A stretch of 64,000 nucleotides of DNA, from the NCBI GenBank assembly GCA_965279735.1, contig OZ257260.1, forward strand, positions 2,914,001 through 2,978,000, given 5' to 3'. The notes beneath the pieces are model-generated. The model was not told the DNA's origin, made no database searches, and saw nothing but the letters and a program-made list of their open reading frames with translations. Below, piece by piece: positions 43,837-52,888 of the stretch; within the stretch, counting starts at the first letter, position 1, and every line of letters starts with the position of its first letter. The position numbers and the translations under genes are program-made. The stretch comes from CAIUGU01 sp965279735 (lineage in GTDB: Bacteria > Pseudomonadota > Gammaproteobacteria > Steroidobacterales > Steroidobacteraceae).

Positions 43837-44340
43837 ATGAACAGTGCTGCCATCAATCCCTCTCTGGAATCCAGGTCGCCGGGCATCGCGCATCGGGTCA
43901 GTGAATTGAGTCGTTTGCTGGGAAGGTTTCCGCCTTCGCTCACGCAACTGGCATTGCGCTTCGCGTTGGCAGTCCCTTTCTTTCTGTCCGGACTCACAAA
44001 ATGGGACGGCTGGTTCCAGCTCTCGAATGGAGCACTCTATCTTTTCACGCAGGAATTCCAGCTGCACCTCTTCGGCAACCTGTATGCCTATCCGGTACCG
44101 AAAATCATGGCCGCCCTGTCGGGAGCTGGCGAGATCGTCCTGCCGATACTGATGGTTCTCGGGTTCGCGACGCGTTTCGCTGCACTCGGAATCCTGTGCA
44201 TGACGCTCATCATCCAGCTGACGGTTCCCGATGGCTGGGCGAGCTTTCACCTGCCTTGGGCGGCGATGGCACTGGCCGTAATGACTTATGGACCCGGCAT
44301 GCTGTCTGTCGATCATCTGCTGAAACGCTGGAATCGATAA
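43837..44340 (+). CDS. bufD: DoxX family membrane protein of the bufferin operon
   Basis: A 167-residue protein with four membrane helices (LALRFALAVPFFLSGLTKWD is the family start of helix 1; the others lie at about 84-105, 108-127 and 132-150). DoxX proteins of the buf type accompany BufABC and may carry electrons or quinones for the iron oxidase; this is inferred. The start at 43837 follows bufC by 31 bases. The operon appears to end here. Confidence 0.85.
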   Translation: MNSAAINPSLESRSPGIAHRVSELSRLLGRFPPSLTQLALRFALAVPFFLSGLTKWDGWFQLSNGALYLFTQEFQLHLFGNLYAYPVPKIMAALSGAGEIVLPILMVLGFATRFAALGILCMTLIIQLTVPDGWASFHLPWAAMALAVMTYGPGMLSVDHLLKRWNR

Positions 44341-44518
44341 CCCCGTCGCATATTAATGCTCTTTCCCTGCACTTGCAGTGGGGAATGGATGTTGTCCTGA
44401 CAGTTGATCGCGAGGTCCTCACAAATTCGCTACAAATCCTGACGAAAGCTCCGTTGAGGTTGACACGCGCGATGCTCAATATGAATCCCGCACAGTCAGC
44501 AACCCCAAGGAGTCAGCC

Positions 44519-44602
44519 ATGTTTACCGTAGCCGTCATGTTTGTAGTGGTCAGCCTCGCGCTCGTAGTCGCCCTCGGGCTGAGCGGGTTGCACGTAGCCT
44601 GA
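44519..44602 (+). CDS. Very small single-helix membrane peptide, 27 residues
   Basis: ATG 44519 has AAGGAG seven bases upstream. The product starts MFTVAVMFVVVSLALVVALG, then a short polar end with a histidine; it is one membrane helix and little else. The start codon and ribosome site are as good as any in the window, and the product is too hydrophobic to be chance. Function is not known; it could be a small regulatory or toxin-like membrane peptide. The bufferin operon ends 178 bases upstream. Confidence 0.55.
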   Translation: MFTVAVMFVVVSLALVVALGLSGLHVA

Positions 44603-44848
44603 TCGCGGCAATCCCGATGCGTCCCATGGATCCTGTAGCGGATTCCCGGATAACCCAATAGAGGCGGCAGGCAGGACTGCCGCCAGATAGGCGCTGCCGC
44701 CCCGGCACGCTCCGCGCCTGCCATGCCCCTGCCCAAGGGCCATGGGCACAGACCATCTGTGCTGGTCATTTTTCAACCGAACTGCATCTGTTATGCATAG
44801 CAGCGGTGCCCTATCCTGTGCATCACCCGCTGATACAGGCCATCCAGG

Positions 44849-45073
44849 ATGAGAATCGCCAAACCACTGTTGCTCGTCACGACGCCCATCGGGGTAATCG
44901 GCGGCGTCATTGAAGCCTTCCGGATCGCGGGTGGTCTCGCGTTTCTCATGATCGCCCTGCTGCTGTTCATCAGTGCTGCCATCGGCATGCTGGTCCTGAC
45001 CATCCGGCGCGAGCAGGCGGAAGAGGATGCCAGGCAGGGACAGAAGGCAGCTGCCACGGAGGAATCGACATGA
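44849..45073 (+). CDS. Small two-helix membrane protein
   Basis: A 74-residue protein with two hydrophobic stretches (about 6-22 and 28-52) and a charged C terminus (RREQAEEDARQGQKAA). Not recognised. Its stop overlaps the start of the next small membrane protein by four bases, so the two are a translational pair and may form one complex. Confidence 0.7.
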   Translation: MRIAKPLLLVTTPIGVIGGVIEAFRIAGGLAFLMIALLLFISAAIGMLVLTIRREQAEEDARQGQKAAATEEST

Positions 45074-45270
45074 AATTCCTGATCATCGCCACACTGATCG
45101 GTATCGTCGTCAGCCTGGGCCAGGCGATGTTCCACATGGCATCGGGCAACGGGGATTCCATCAAGACTGCCCGCGCTCTTACCGTGCGCATCAGCCTCTC
45201 GGTCGCGCTGTTCGTTTTCCTGCTGGTCGGCTGGTACTTCGGCATGCTCGAACCGCATCACATCCGCTGA
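45070..45270 (+). CDS. Twin transmembrane protein (DUF2909-like)
   Basis: A 66-residue protein with two helices (about 3-22 and 41-59) and the segment SLGQAMFHMASGNGDSIKTA between them. This resembles the DUF2909 twin-membrane proteins often found near cytochrome oxidase assembly genes, though none is nearby here. It overlaps the previous gene by four bases and precedes the aminotransferase-type regulator gene by 20 bases. Confidence 0.75.
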   Translation: MKFLIIATLIGIVVSLGQAMFHMASGNGDSIKTARALTVRISLSVALFVFLLVGWYFGMLEPHHIR

Positions 45271-45290
45271 GGATCCTGCCGGCTTCGCCC

Positions 45291-46703
45291 ATGAAACTGT
45301 ACGTCGAACTCGCGGATCAACTGGGCGCTTCGATCCAGGAAGGGACGTTGCAACCCGGCGAACGCATTCCGTCGATCAGGGAAATCTGCCGGGATCGCCA
45401 CATCAGTCCGGCCACCGCAATGCGCGCGTACGGAGTGCTGGAAGCACGTGGCTTGATTGAAACGCGCCCACGTTCCGGCTACTACGTCAGCTCCCGATGG
45501 CAAACGGCGCCTGCCGAGCCGCGTCACTCGCGTCCCTCGACTCGCACCACACGCGTCGCCATCAGCGATCTGGTTTTCCAGATCCTGGAAGCGGCCCGGG
45601 ACCGCGATGTGATCCCGCTGGGCTCCGCATTTCCGAGTCCACTGCTGTTTCCCCTCGCAAAGCTCGGCCGCTATCTCGGCAGCAGCGCCCGCCATCTGGA
45701 TCCGTGGAGCACCGTCGAATCCTTGCCGCCAGGCAATGCGGAACTCCGCCGGCAGATTGCGCGCAGGTATCTGCGTGCCGGCTTCAAGGTATCCGTGGAC
45801 GAGATCGTGATTACCTCGGGAGCCCTTGAGGCCCTGAATCTCTCCCTGCAGGTCCTGACCCGTCCCGGCGACACGATTGCAGTGGAGTCTCCCGCTTTCT
45901 ACGGGTGTCTGCAGGCTATCGAGGCCTTTGGTCTCAAGGCCCTGGAGATTCCCACGCATCCTCGCGAAGGCATAGACCTCGGCGCTCTGGCACAGGCCCT
46001 TGAGAAGCAGACGGTTCGCGCCTGCTGGTTCATGACGACTTTCCAGAATCCGCTGGGCGCGACTTTGCCCGCTGCAAAGAAGGCCGAACTGGTCAAACTG
46101 CTCGCGCGACACGAGATTCCGCTCATCGAGGATGATGTCTACAGCGAGCTTTATTTCGGGCGGGACCGGCCGCAGCCGGCAAAAGCATTCGACAAGCGCG
46201 GCCTCGTGCTGAATTGCGGCTCATTCTCGAAGAGCCTGGCGCCCGGCTATCGGCTCGGGTGGGTGGCCGCAGGCCGCTTCGCGGAAACCATCCAGCGCCG
46301 CAAGATCATCACGACCCTCGCCACCAGCATTCCCACGCAGGACGCGATCGCAACCCTGCTCAAGCAGGATGGCTACGACAGTCACCTGCGCAAGTTGCGA
46401 CAGCTGCTGGAACTGCAGCAGCTCTCCGCCCTGCAATCGCTGCAACGCCATCTTCCAGCAGGCTATCGGGTGACTCGCCCGGAAGGCGGGTATTTCCTGT
46501 GGGTTGAACTGCCCGAGAAGGTGGATGCGATAGAAGTACATCGACGCGCACTCGACCAAGGCGTCAGCATCGCACCCGGCCCCATTTTTTCAGCGCGGCG
46601 CAGTTTCACCCATTGTTTGCGCCTCAACTACGGCCATCCGTGGACGCCTGCAATCGACAATGGCGTTGCCGTCCTGGGCCAGGCCATTCGCGACCTGTCC
46701 TAG
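45291..46703 (+). CDS. GntR/MocR-type regulator with aminotransferase domain
   Basis: A 470-residue fusion: winged-helix GntR domain at 1-75 (PGERIPSIREICRDRHISPATAMRAYGVLEARGLIETRP spans it), then a fold-type I aminotransferase domain with TSGALEALNLSLQVL, the NPLGATLP loop and the PLP lysine in SFSKSLAPGYRLG. MocR-type proteins use PLP as a sensor cofactor and control vitamin or amino acid genes; some members are true enzymes. The ATG at 45291 is used because it begins exactly at the DNA-binding domain. Its last four bases overlap the convergent small gene. Confidence 0.9.
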   Translation: MKLYVELADQLGASIQEGTLQPGERIPSIREICRDRHISPATAMRAYGVLEARGLIETRPRSGYYVSSRWQTAPAEPRHSRPSTRTTRVAISDLVFQILEAARDRDVIPLGSAFPSPLLFPLAKLGRYLGSSARHLDPWSTVESLPPGNAELRRQIARRYLRAGFKVSVDEIVITSGALEALNLSLQVLTRPGDTIAVESPAFYGCLQAIEAFGLKALEIPTHPREGIDLGALAQALEKQTVRACWFMTTFQNPLGATLPAAKKAELVKLLARHEIPLIEDDVYSELYFGRDRPQPAKAFDKRGLVLNCGSFSKSLAPGYRLGWVAAGRFAETIQRRKIITTLATSIPTQDAIATLLKQDGYDSHLRKLRQLLELQQLSALQSLQRHLPAGYRVTRPEGGYFLWVELPEKVDAIEVHRRALDQGVSIAPGPIFSARRSFTHCLRLNYGHPWTPAIDNGVAVLGQAIRDLS

Positions 46704-46888
46704 GACTTGCCGGTCTTGGGACCCAGGAAATACCAGAGGATGAAGCCGAGAACAGGCAGCACCAGTACAACGACTGTCCACAGCACTTTCTTGCCAGTGT
46801 CAGCGTTGCTCTGAAAAATATTCACGATCGCCCAGACGTCGGCGATCAGGACAATCAGGCCACCGATACCGTTTACATTGAAGCCCAT
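46700..46888 (-). CDS. PLDc_N domain small membrane protein
   Basis: A 62-residue protein with two membrane helices and the phospholipase D N-terminal-like signature: IADVWAIVNIFQSNADTGKK, then VLWTVVVLVLPVLGFILWYF ending LGPKTG. These proteins stand alone in many bacteria without a phospholipase domain; the role is unknown. The start at 46888 (MGFNVNG) has AAGG about nine bases upstream. It converges with the regulator gene, overlapping by four bases. Confidence 0.85.
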   Translation of the reverse strand: MGFNVNGIGGLIVLIADVWAIVNIFQSNADTGKKVLWTVVVLVLPVLGFILWYFLGPKTGKS

Positions 46889-46986
46889 CTGCTGTGTCCT
46901 TGCTTTCAGAGAGCAACGTGCTCTTGCTTCCATCATCCAGCAGCGGGGCTGGCTACACAATGCCGGCACGGATTTCCGGCTGACGA

Positions 46987-49428
46987 TCAATCCTGATGAC
47001 GTGGAACAAGCCTGAGTGAGTGTTCAGCCTTGCCGGGCAGCAACGGCTGCGGTTCGCCAGTCACCCACGCTTCGTGGCCCGCACGGTAGTAAGGCGACAG
47101 GGGATGCGAGGACTGACCTCCAGGCATCTGGAAGTACCCTTCACTTTCCCGTCCCGGCGAAACCACCAGTCGTTCCGATGCCCCTTGGCGCGGCGACTGC
47201 ACACGAGGCATGTTGCTGTCGCCAGGCAACGCATCCCGGGGCATATCGAGCAGTCGCGACAGAAATGGCAGCGCACGAGACAAAGGGTGACGCATTGCGA
47301 GCCGGTTGCCCTCGCCCCAGTTGCATGCCGACAGCTCACCGCATTCGGTCTTGAGATCGAGTACTGCCTTGTCCAGCCAGGCGAGCATCGCCTGCTCCCA
47401 GCTGTCGTAGCGCGGATCGAGCAGATGCAACGGCCGCTCCGTCACGAGTTGCCAGGCAGGACCTTCAAACTGCTGACCGGGCTCGAACTCGATATCAGGA
47501 TGGGCGAGTTTCGCGGGCGCGACCAGCGGATCAAACGTTCCTGTGAGCACAGCGCGACGGAAATTCCTGACGATACGATAGCCCGCGTCGTCAACAGCCG
47601 CATGCCCGGACCATTTTTCAACCAGCGTTCGCGCTGCTTGCCTGTCGGCGTGCTGGTCAAGCGACTTTGCATCGAGAAGCTGCAGCAGCAGATCGCGCCA
47701 CCGTGCGAGGAACAGCGCGCGATCATCCAGCTGAATGGCGATCATGTCCGCCGCCGTCGGAGATTTCAGTGCCAGCAATCCGTCGCGGATCTGGCCAGCA
47801 CGGGCGCCCAGGACATGGCTCCCCGGACCTGCGAAGGCGAGCCATGTCGTTGCATCGATGGTGCGCGTATTCGCCGTCCACAACCGCCCGTTCAACGGGT
47901 CAACGACTCGTGGGTACTCTTCGGGACGACGCCATCCGGTCCAGCCTGTTGCGGGCTTGCTCCATGCAGAGGGATAGCGCGAATCGTAACCTTCGCGAAC
48001 CGGGATCTGGCCAAAGAATGTCCAGCCTATGTGGCCCTGCGAATCGGCGGCGACAAAATTCTGCACTGGCGCACCTGATTCATTTGCTGCCTGCAGTGCT
48101 TCTTCGACGGTGGAAACGGCCTCCAGTTTGAGCATCTTGAGATTGGTGGCTTCGGGACGCTGCGCGGTCCATGCGAGGGCCAAAGGCTTTCCATTCGCAT
48201 CCCTGGCAATGACGGGACCCCAAACGGTTCGTGTAACCGTCATCGTTTCCGAAGGCTGGTTCCGGATGCGGATGACTTCATCGCTGGACTCGAACGGCGC
48301 CGATCCGTCGGCGGTGAAATATCTGTTCCTGTCGGCAGGATCCACTTCGACTGCCACGAGATCAGTCCAGTCACCATGGGTGTTGGTGAATCCCCAGGCT
48401 ACGTGGCCATTGCTGCCGACGACGAGAATGGGCAGGCCGGGCAACGTCACGCCGATCAGATCGCGCGCGGCTTTCTGATCCTTCGATTCGACAATCAATC
48501 TCGCGCGATACCAGATGTTGGGCACCTGCAAGCCGAGGTGCATGTCGTTGGCAAGCAGTGCAGCACCATTGGTTGTAAGGGATCCGCTCACAGCCCAGCT
48601 ATTGCTACCGAAGGCGGCATCGCCTGTGCGCTCCGTGAGCTTCACCGACGGTGGCACGGACAAGGCCGCAAGTTTCGCGGGGGCAGATCGCAGATCCAGT
48701 ATCTCGGGACCCGGAAGTTGTGGCAGACGCCAGGTACCTCCATCAACGGGAGCATCCCATTCGGATCCCAGCGGATTGAGCACTGCGAGAATTTCCGCTG
48801 GTAGCGTCGAGCGCAGCGCTGCATTCGCCAGCTCACGTTCACCGCTCGTGTCGTTGAGATCGAGGTACATGGCAAACGCAACCAGCAGAGAATCGCGAGG
48901 CTGCCAGGGACGCGGCTTTGACCCCAGTGGGAAGTACTCCCAGGGACGTGCGCCCAGATGTTCTACTGCGAGATTGACGCCAGCCGCATAGGCTTCAAGG
49001 AGCTGTCGTTCCGCGGCTGAAAGGCGGTCCAGCACCTCATCGGCAACTCGCGTGAACTGATGACGGCGTATGTCGCGATCGGTCGAAGCTGCAGCAGGTC
49101 CTATCAGCTCCGCCAGCTCACCGGCAGCCAGCCGCCTTTGCAGATCCATCTGGAAGAAGCGGTCCTGGCCGTGCACATATCCGGTAGCGAACGCGAGATC
49201 AACGCGCGTGCTGGCACGGACGGTGGGAACGCCAGACCGATCGCGCTCGACGGTAGCCGGTGCCGACAATTGCGAAGCAACGATATCGTTATCGAGTTCG
49301 GGCAGGCTTGCATGCAAGAGCCCATAGAGTCCCAGCACGGACATGAGCGCAAGCAGAACGACGACGGCTACCCCCAAACCCGTCCACCGCAAGAGACGCC
49401 GTGGGGAAAATTGGAGTCCGCTTTTCAC
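46987..49428 (-). CDS. Penicillin acylase family protein (Ntn hydrolase)
   Basis: An 813-residue periplasmic precursor that self-cleaves into two chains. A signal anchor lies at residues 16-39. The alpha chain ends at the spacer before GSNSWAVSGS, where Ser275 becomes the N-terminal nucleophile of the beta chain. The beta chain continues with LLANDMHLGLQVPNIWY and GLPILVVGSNGHVAWGFTN, both family hallmarks. Natural substrates of these enzymes include acylated amides such as acyl-homoserine lactones, but the substrate here cannot be told. It is a single gene. Confidence 0.92.
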   Translation of the reverse strand: MKSGLQFSPRRLLRWTGLGVAVVVLLALMSVLGLYGLLHASLPELDNDIVASQLSAPATVERDRSGVPTVRASTRVDLAFATGYVHGQDRFFQMDLQRRLAAGELAELIGPAAASTDRDIRRHQFTRVADEVLDRLSAAERQLLEAYAAGVNLAVEHLGARPWEYFPLGSKPRPWQPRDSLLVAFAMYLDLNDTSGERELANAALRSTLPAEILAVLNPLGSEWDAPVDGGTWRLPQLPGPEILDLRSAPAKLAALSVPPSVKLTERTGDAAFGSNSWAVSGSLTTNGAALLANDMHLGLQVPNIWYRARLIVESKDQKAARDLIGVTLPGLPILVVGSNGHVAWGFTNTHGDWTDLVAVEVDPADRNRYFTADGSAPFESSDEVIRIRNQPSETMTVTRTVWGPVIARDANGKPLALAWTAQRPEATNLKMLKLEAVSTVEEALQAANESGAPVQNFVAADSQGHIGWTFFGQIPVREGYDSRYPSAWSKPATGWTGWRRPEEYPRVVDPLNGRLWTANTRTIDATTWLAFAGPGSHVLGARAGQIRDGLLALKSPTAADMIAIQLDDRALFLARWRDLLLQLLDAKSLDQHADRQAARTLVEKWSGHAAVDDAGYRIVRNFRRAVLTGTFDPLVAPAKLAHPDIEFEPGQQFEGPAWQLVTERPLHLLDPRYDSWEQAMLAWLDKAVLDLKTECGELSACNWGEGNRLAMRHPLSRALPFLSRLLDMPRDALPGDSNMPRVQSPRQGASERLVVSPGRESEGYFQMPGGQSSHPLSPYYRAGHEAWVTGEPQPLLPGKAEHSLRLVPRHQD

Positions 49429-49571
49429 TGCCTGGATTGTTACGGCTGCTTCTGCAATTCAATAATCATGTGACACCGTTCACGATAACCACCAAAGTAG
49501 CAGGGATTTTGCATGACGTTGCGGCATCCAGATACGCCCTGCGCAGGTGCGGCGTGTATATTTAATGCACC

Positions 49572-49778
49572 ATGAGCGTACAGATCAAATGCGAACCCAA
49601 GAGCGGCACCATGCTCGCCCGCTGGTACGAGACCGAAGCAGAGGCACTGGCTATCCTGAAGGACTTCATCCAGCGCCATCAGTCGCAGGGCCACAAGGTG
49701 GAGCGCAACGGGCACGAGATCGTGGTCAGGGACGCAGAGGGTTCTGAAGTCGCCAAATACACGTGGGTTCGCGGATAG
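49572..49778 (+). CDS. Small hypothetical protein, 68 residues
   Basis: Not recognised. The protein is soluble with mixed alpha/beta character: a short strand (QIKCEP), a helix EAEALAILKDFIQRHQSQ, then two strands (HEIVVRDAEGSEVAKYTW). The ribosome site is weak. A strong terminator 28 bases after its stop supports that it is expressed as a separate short transcript. Confidence 0.6.
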   Translation: MSVQIKCEPKSGTMLARWYETEAEALAILKDFIQRHQSQGHKVERNGHEIVVRDAEGSEVAKYTWVRG

Positions 49779-49801
49779 ACCCGCCGAAAGATCAGATAAA
49801 G

Positions 49802-49841
49802 AAAAAGCCCCGCTCGTTAATGAACGAGCGGGGCTTTTTTT
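49802..49841. terminator. Bidirectional terminator between the small gene and the ankyrin gene
   Basis: GCCCCGCTCGTT (49807-49818) pairs perfectly with AACGAGCGGGGC (49823-49834). A-runs on the left and T-runs on the right extend the pairing and make it effective on both strands. It ends the long minus-strand unit of the FecIR-TonB-DUF1592 region. Confidence 0.92.
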
Positions 49842-49857
49842 ATGCGGACTTTATTTC

Positions 49858-51441
49858 CTAGCGATTGCTTGAAAGCTTTGCGGGTGCGTTCTGGCGGAAC
49901 ACGTTGACCACAGCCTGGTTCAACATGATCCGGAATTCCGGCACGCCCATCGCTATGTCCACAGGCGTGAGACCACGTGCATTCTTGACGGTCGGATCTG
50001 CACCTTGCTTCAGCAGGAACTCGACGATCGCAGGGGATCCTCTGAGCGCCGCGCCATGAAGGGGGGTATTTCCAGCGCCGTTGGCAGCATTGACGTCCGC
50101 GCCGCGCGCAAGCAGAAGCTTGATGGTCTCGATGGCATCCTGGTCACGGCCACGACTGACTTCCTCCCGCCAACCCACGCCGGCAGCAGCTTGTAACGCG
50201 TTCGTTTGCCCATAGTTGTCACGGTTAGGTCCCCCATCCGCGTAGGGCTTCAGCTTCTCTCCCGCCGTGACCAGTGTCGTGTCCGCTTTTGCATCGAGCA
50301 GCAAACGGATGACTTCGAGATCTCCGGAGAGTGAAGCCCTCAGGAACGCCGTGGCACCTTCCCTCAGGATGGGGTTATGTTCGCCGCCCTGCGCGACCCA
50401 GGATGGCAGCGCCGTCTTGAGCCTGGCATTGGGATCCGCACCCTTTGCGAGCGCGAGCTTCACTACATCAACGTACGTCTTCTCGCCCGACGCGAGGGGA
50501 GCCGGACGCGGATTGGCATCGAGCGTATTCATGTCGGTCGCTTCAAAGAGGATGGTGCGACCGTAATTGTCGGCAATATTCGGATCAGCGCCTGCCTCGA
50601 GCAGCGACACGGCAATATCCGGATGGCCGTTGATCGTTGCAATGATCATGGCATTGGAACCATCTGCATCCACGATGTTGACGTTGGCCCCTGACTGCAC
50701 CAGTGCATTCACGGCATCAAGGTGGCCGCCACGTGCCGCAAAATGTATGGCAGCCATGCGCCCTTTCGGAATCTTCGCGTAGACAAACCCACCCACGCGC
50801 CGGTCAGGATTGACCTCAGGTACTTCGATCTGAGTCGAGAACTCATCGACGCGAGCGCCGCCCGCGACAAGGGCACGGATGGCATCGGCATGGCCTTCAG
50901 CTGCGGCCCACATCAGCGCAGTCTGTCCTTTCCAGCTTTCCTTGAAGTTCGGGTCGGCCTTGCTCACCGTTTCGCCAGCGCTGTTCTTGCTGCCGGCCAG
51001 AAGGGCATTGACGAGTTCTACGTTACCGGTGCGCGAAGCCGCCATCAGTACCGTTTCGCCTTCAGGAAGTGCCGTTCCGGGATTGGCACCCGCATTGAGT
51101 AAAAGGATTGCCGAACGGGTATCGCCGTTGCGAGCGGCAGTATGAAGAGCCGTTGCGCCGTACCGGTTTGCGGTATCAACCTCGGCTCCCGCCTTGAGCA
51201 GGGTCTGGATCATGTCGGCGTCGCGTTCCTGGACAGCCAGCATGAGGGGAGTCGTGCCATCCACATCGACGGCGTTTACGTCCGCACCTTTCTTCAGCAG
51301 TGCGTTCACGCCAGTCAGATCGTGTGCCTTGACGGCTGCGGTGACTGTTGGCGGCGAGCGCAGCGATTGCGCCTGCACGCTCATGCCAGCGACAGTCATG
51401 CCCAGCACGAGGAGAATGCTACGTGTCAATTTCGAATTCAT
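49858..51441 (-). CDS. Periplasmic ankyrin-repeat protein
   Basis: A 527-residue protein from the start at 51441 (MNSKLTRS), with a signal peptide (SILLVLGMTVAGMSVQAQS). About ten ankyrin repeats follow, recognised by the TPLMLAV, TALHTAAR, GADVNAV and GADPNIAD patterns. Longer insertions between repeats carry EVPEVNPDRRVGGFVYAKI and KLKPYADGGPNRDNYGQ. Exported ankyrin proteins are protein-binding scaffolds. As last gene of the DUF1592-DUF1552 operon it may hold those proteins together in the periplasm. This role is inferred. Confidence 0.9.
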   Translation of the reverse strand: MNSKLTRSILLVLGMTVAGMSVQAQSLRSPPTVTAAVKAHDLTGVNALLKKGADVNAVDVDGTTPLMLAVQERDADMIQTLLKAGAEVDTANRYGATALHTAARNGDTRSAILLLNAGANPGTALPEGETVLMAASRTGNVELVNALLAGSKNSAGETVSKADPNFKESWKGQTALMWAAAEGHADAIRALVAGGARVDEFSTQIEVPEVNPDRRVGGFVYAKIPKGRMAAIHFAARGGHLDAVNALVQSGANVNIVDADGSNAMIIATINGHPDIAVSLLEAGADPNIADNYGRTILFEATDMNTLDANPRPAPLASGEKTYVDVVKLALAKGADPNARLKTALPSWVAQGGEHNPILREGATAFLRASLSGDLEVIRLLLDAKADTTLVTAGEKLKPYADGGPNRDNYGQTNALQAAAGVGWREEVSRGRDQDAIETIKLLLARGADVNAANGAGNTPLHGAALRGSPAIVEFLLKQGADPTVKNARGLTPVDIAMGVPEFRIMLNQAVVNVFRQNAPAKLSSNR

Positions 51442-51512
51442 GGTCAGCCCCTTCAAAACCAACTGGAAGAAACGGCCGTAGTGGTACGGCCGTTCTGCTT
51501 GAGGATTGACGA

Positions 51513-52844
51513 TCAGCTCAATCCGACCGAGCCGCCTTCGCTTCTGCCGAAGCGCTCGAGCTCGACACCCATGTGCCTTGCAATGTCGATGTGCAGGTCG
51601 CCGACCGGGCGATGCTTGTCGCCCTTGATATGGCGGTTGCCATCCACGAAGCCGCTGACGATGGCATAAGGCAGGCGGAGCTTGACGTGCTCGTTGCCGT
51701 TACTCATGCCCGCGCCGTAGACCATCATCGTGTGATCGAGCAGTGTGCCGTCGCCGTCCGGCGTCGCCGCCAGCTTTTCGATGAACTTCGAGAAGAGCAT
51801 GACGTGGTACTGGTCGATCTTGCCCTTCTGTTCCATGACTTCGGGCTTGTTCTGATGGTGCGAGATGCCGTGATGCTGTGAACGCACACCGATCTGCGGG
51901 TACGCCAGCGAGCTGAGCTCGCGAGCCATCATGAACGTCGACACGCGGGTGAGATCGGTCTGGTAGGCAACATGCAGCAGGTCGAACATGAGTTCAACGT
52001 GATCCGGGAATGACTCCGGGATACCCGACGGCGACGCAGGCTCATTACCCGCTGAATACCCCGAGCGGCTTTCTGCGCGCTGAATGCGACGCTCAACTTC
52101 ACGGACATTCTCAAGATAGTCGCCGAGGCGGCTCTTGTCCTGCGGGCCTACACGCGCTTCGATGCGATGCGTCTCTTCCAGCACGGAGTCGAGGATGCTC
52201 TTGTTCTCCTGCAACCGTGCACGACGCTGTTCTGCCGTCCCGGTGCCGCCGAACATGCGCTCGAAAACCACGCGCGGATTGACCTGCATGGGCAGCGGGT
52301 TGGTCGCAGAGGCCCAAGAGATCGTATTGAGGTAGGAGCAGCTGAACCCGGCATCGCACGAACCCACGAGGTTCGTCACGTCTTCGATCGCGAGTTCCAT
52401 CGAGGGGAACACCGTGTCCTTGCCGATCTTGTTTGCAATGACCTGGTCGAGCGAAATGCCCGCTTCCACATCCGTTCCCTGCGTCTTCTTGGGATACATG
52501 TCTGTCAGCCAGGCGGTGGCTGCACCCGTGTGCTGGCCCGAACCGTCCGCACCCAGGAGATTGCTGACAACCGTCAGCTTGTCCTGATAGGGCTTCAGGT
52601 AAGACAGCGTGTGGGTGATGTCGAAATTGCTGCCGACCTTGGTGGGCGTCCACAGGTCGACCTTGTCGGTCATGACCATGCCATTCGGCACATAGACGAA
52701 TCCGACACGGCGGGGACGGTTAGCGGCCGTCTGCGCAAATGCCGTAAGCGACGGCACCATGGCTGTCAGGAAGGGAATTGCCACGCTGGCACCTGCTCCG
52801 CGCAGGAAAGTACGACGGTCGAGTGATTTCTTGAAATTGAACAT
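51513..52844 (-). CDS. DUF1552 family protein with Tat signal
   Basis: The 443-residue protein opens with a twin-arginine signal (SLDRRTFLRGAGAS, then a hydrophobic stretch to residue ~40), so it is probably exported folded, which often means that it binds a cofactor. The DUF1552 domain fills the rest: RPRRVGFVYVPNGMVMTDKVD, GQHTGAATAWLTD, MVYGAGMSNGNEHVKLRLP near the end. The distant relation is to DUF1501/sulfatase-like alkaline-phosphatase folds. GGGAG precedes the start at 52844. It lies 44 bases after the DUF1592 gene; such pairs are common in Planctomycetes and some Gammaproteobacteria, with no known function. Confidence 0.9.
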   Translation of the reverse strand: MFNFKKSLDRRTFLRGAGASVAIPFLTAMVPSLTAFAQTAANRPRRVGFVYVPNGMVMTDKVDLWTPTKVGSNFDITHTLSYLKPYQDKLTVVSNLLGADGSGQHTGAATAWLTDMYPKKTQGTDVEAGISLDQVIANKIGKDTVFPSMELAIEDVTNLVGSCDAGFSCSYLNTISWASATNPLPMQVNPRVVFERMFGGTGTAEQRRARLQENKSILDSVLEETHRIEARVGPQDKSRLGDYLENVREVERRIQRAESRSGYSAGNEPASPSGIPESFPDHVELMFDLLHVAYQTDLTRVSTFMMARELSSLAYPQIGVRSQHHGISHHQNKPEVMEQKGKIDQYHVMLFSKFIEKLAATPDGDGTLLDHTMMVYGAGMSNGNEHVKLRLPYAIVSGFVDGNRHIKGDKHRPVGDLHIDIARHMGVELERFGRSEGGSVGLS

Positions 52845-52888
52845 GACCAACTCCCTCTAGGGTAGTAATGCCGAAATTTTCGCTCTGT

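Noticed and set aside
44663..44684. GGCGGCAG/CTGCCGCC hairpin as a terminator
   Set aside because: No T-run follows on either strand; it may simply be a stable stem in the gap after the 27-residue gene.
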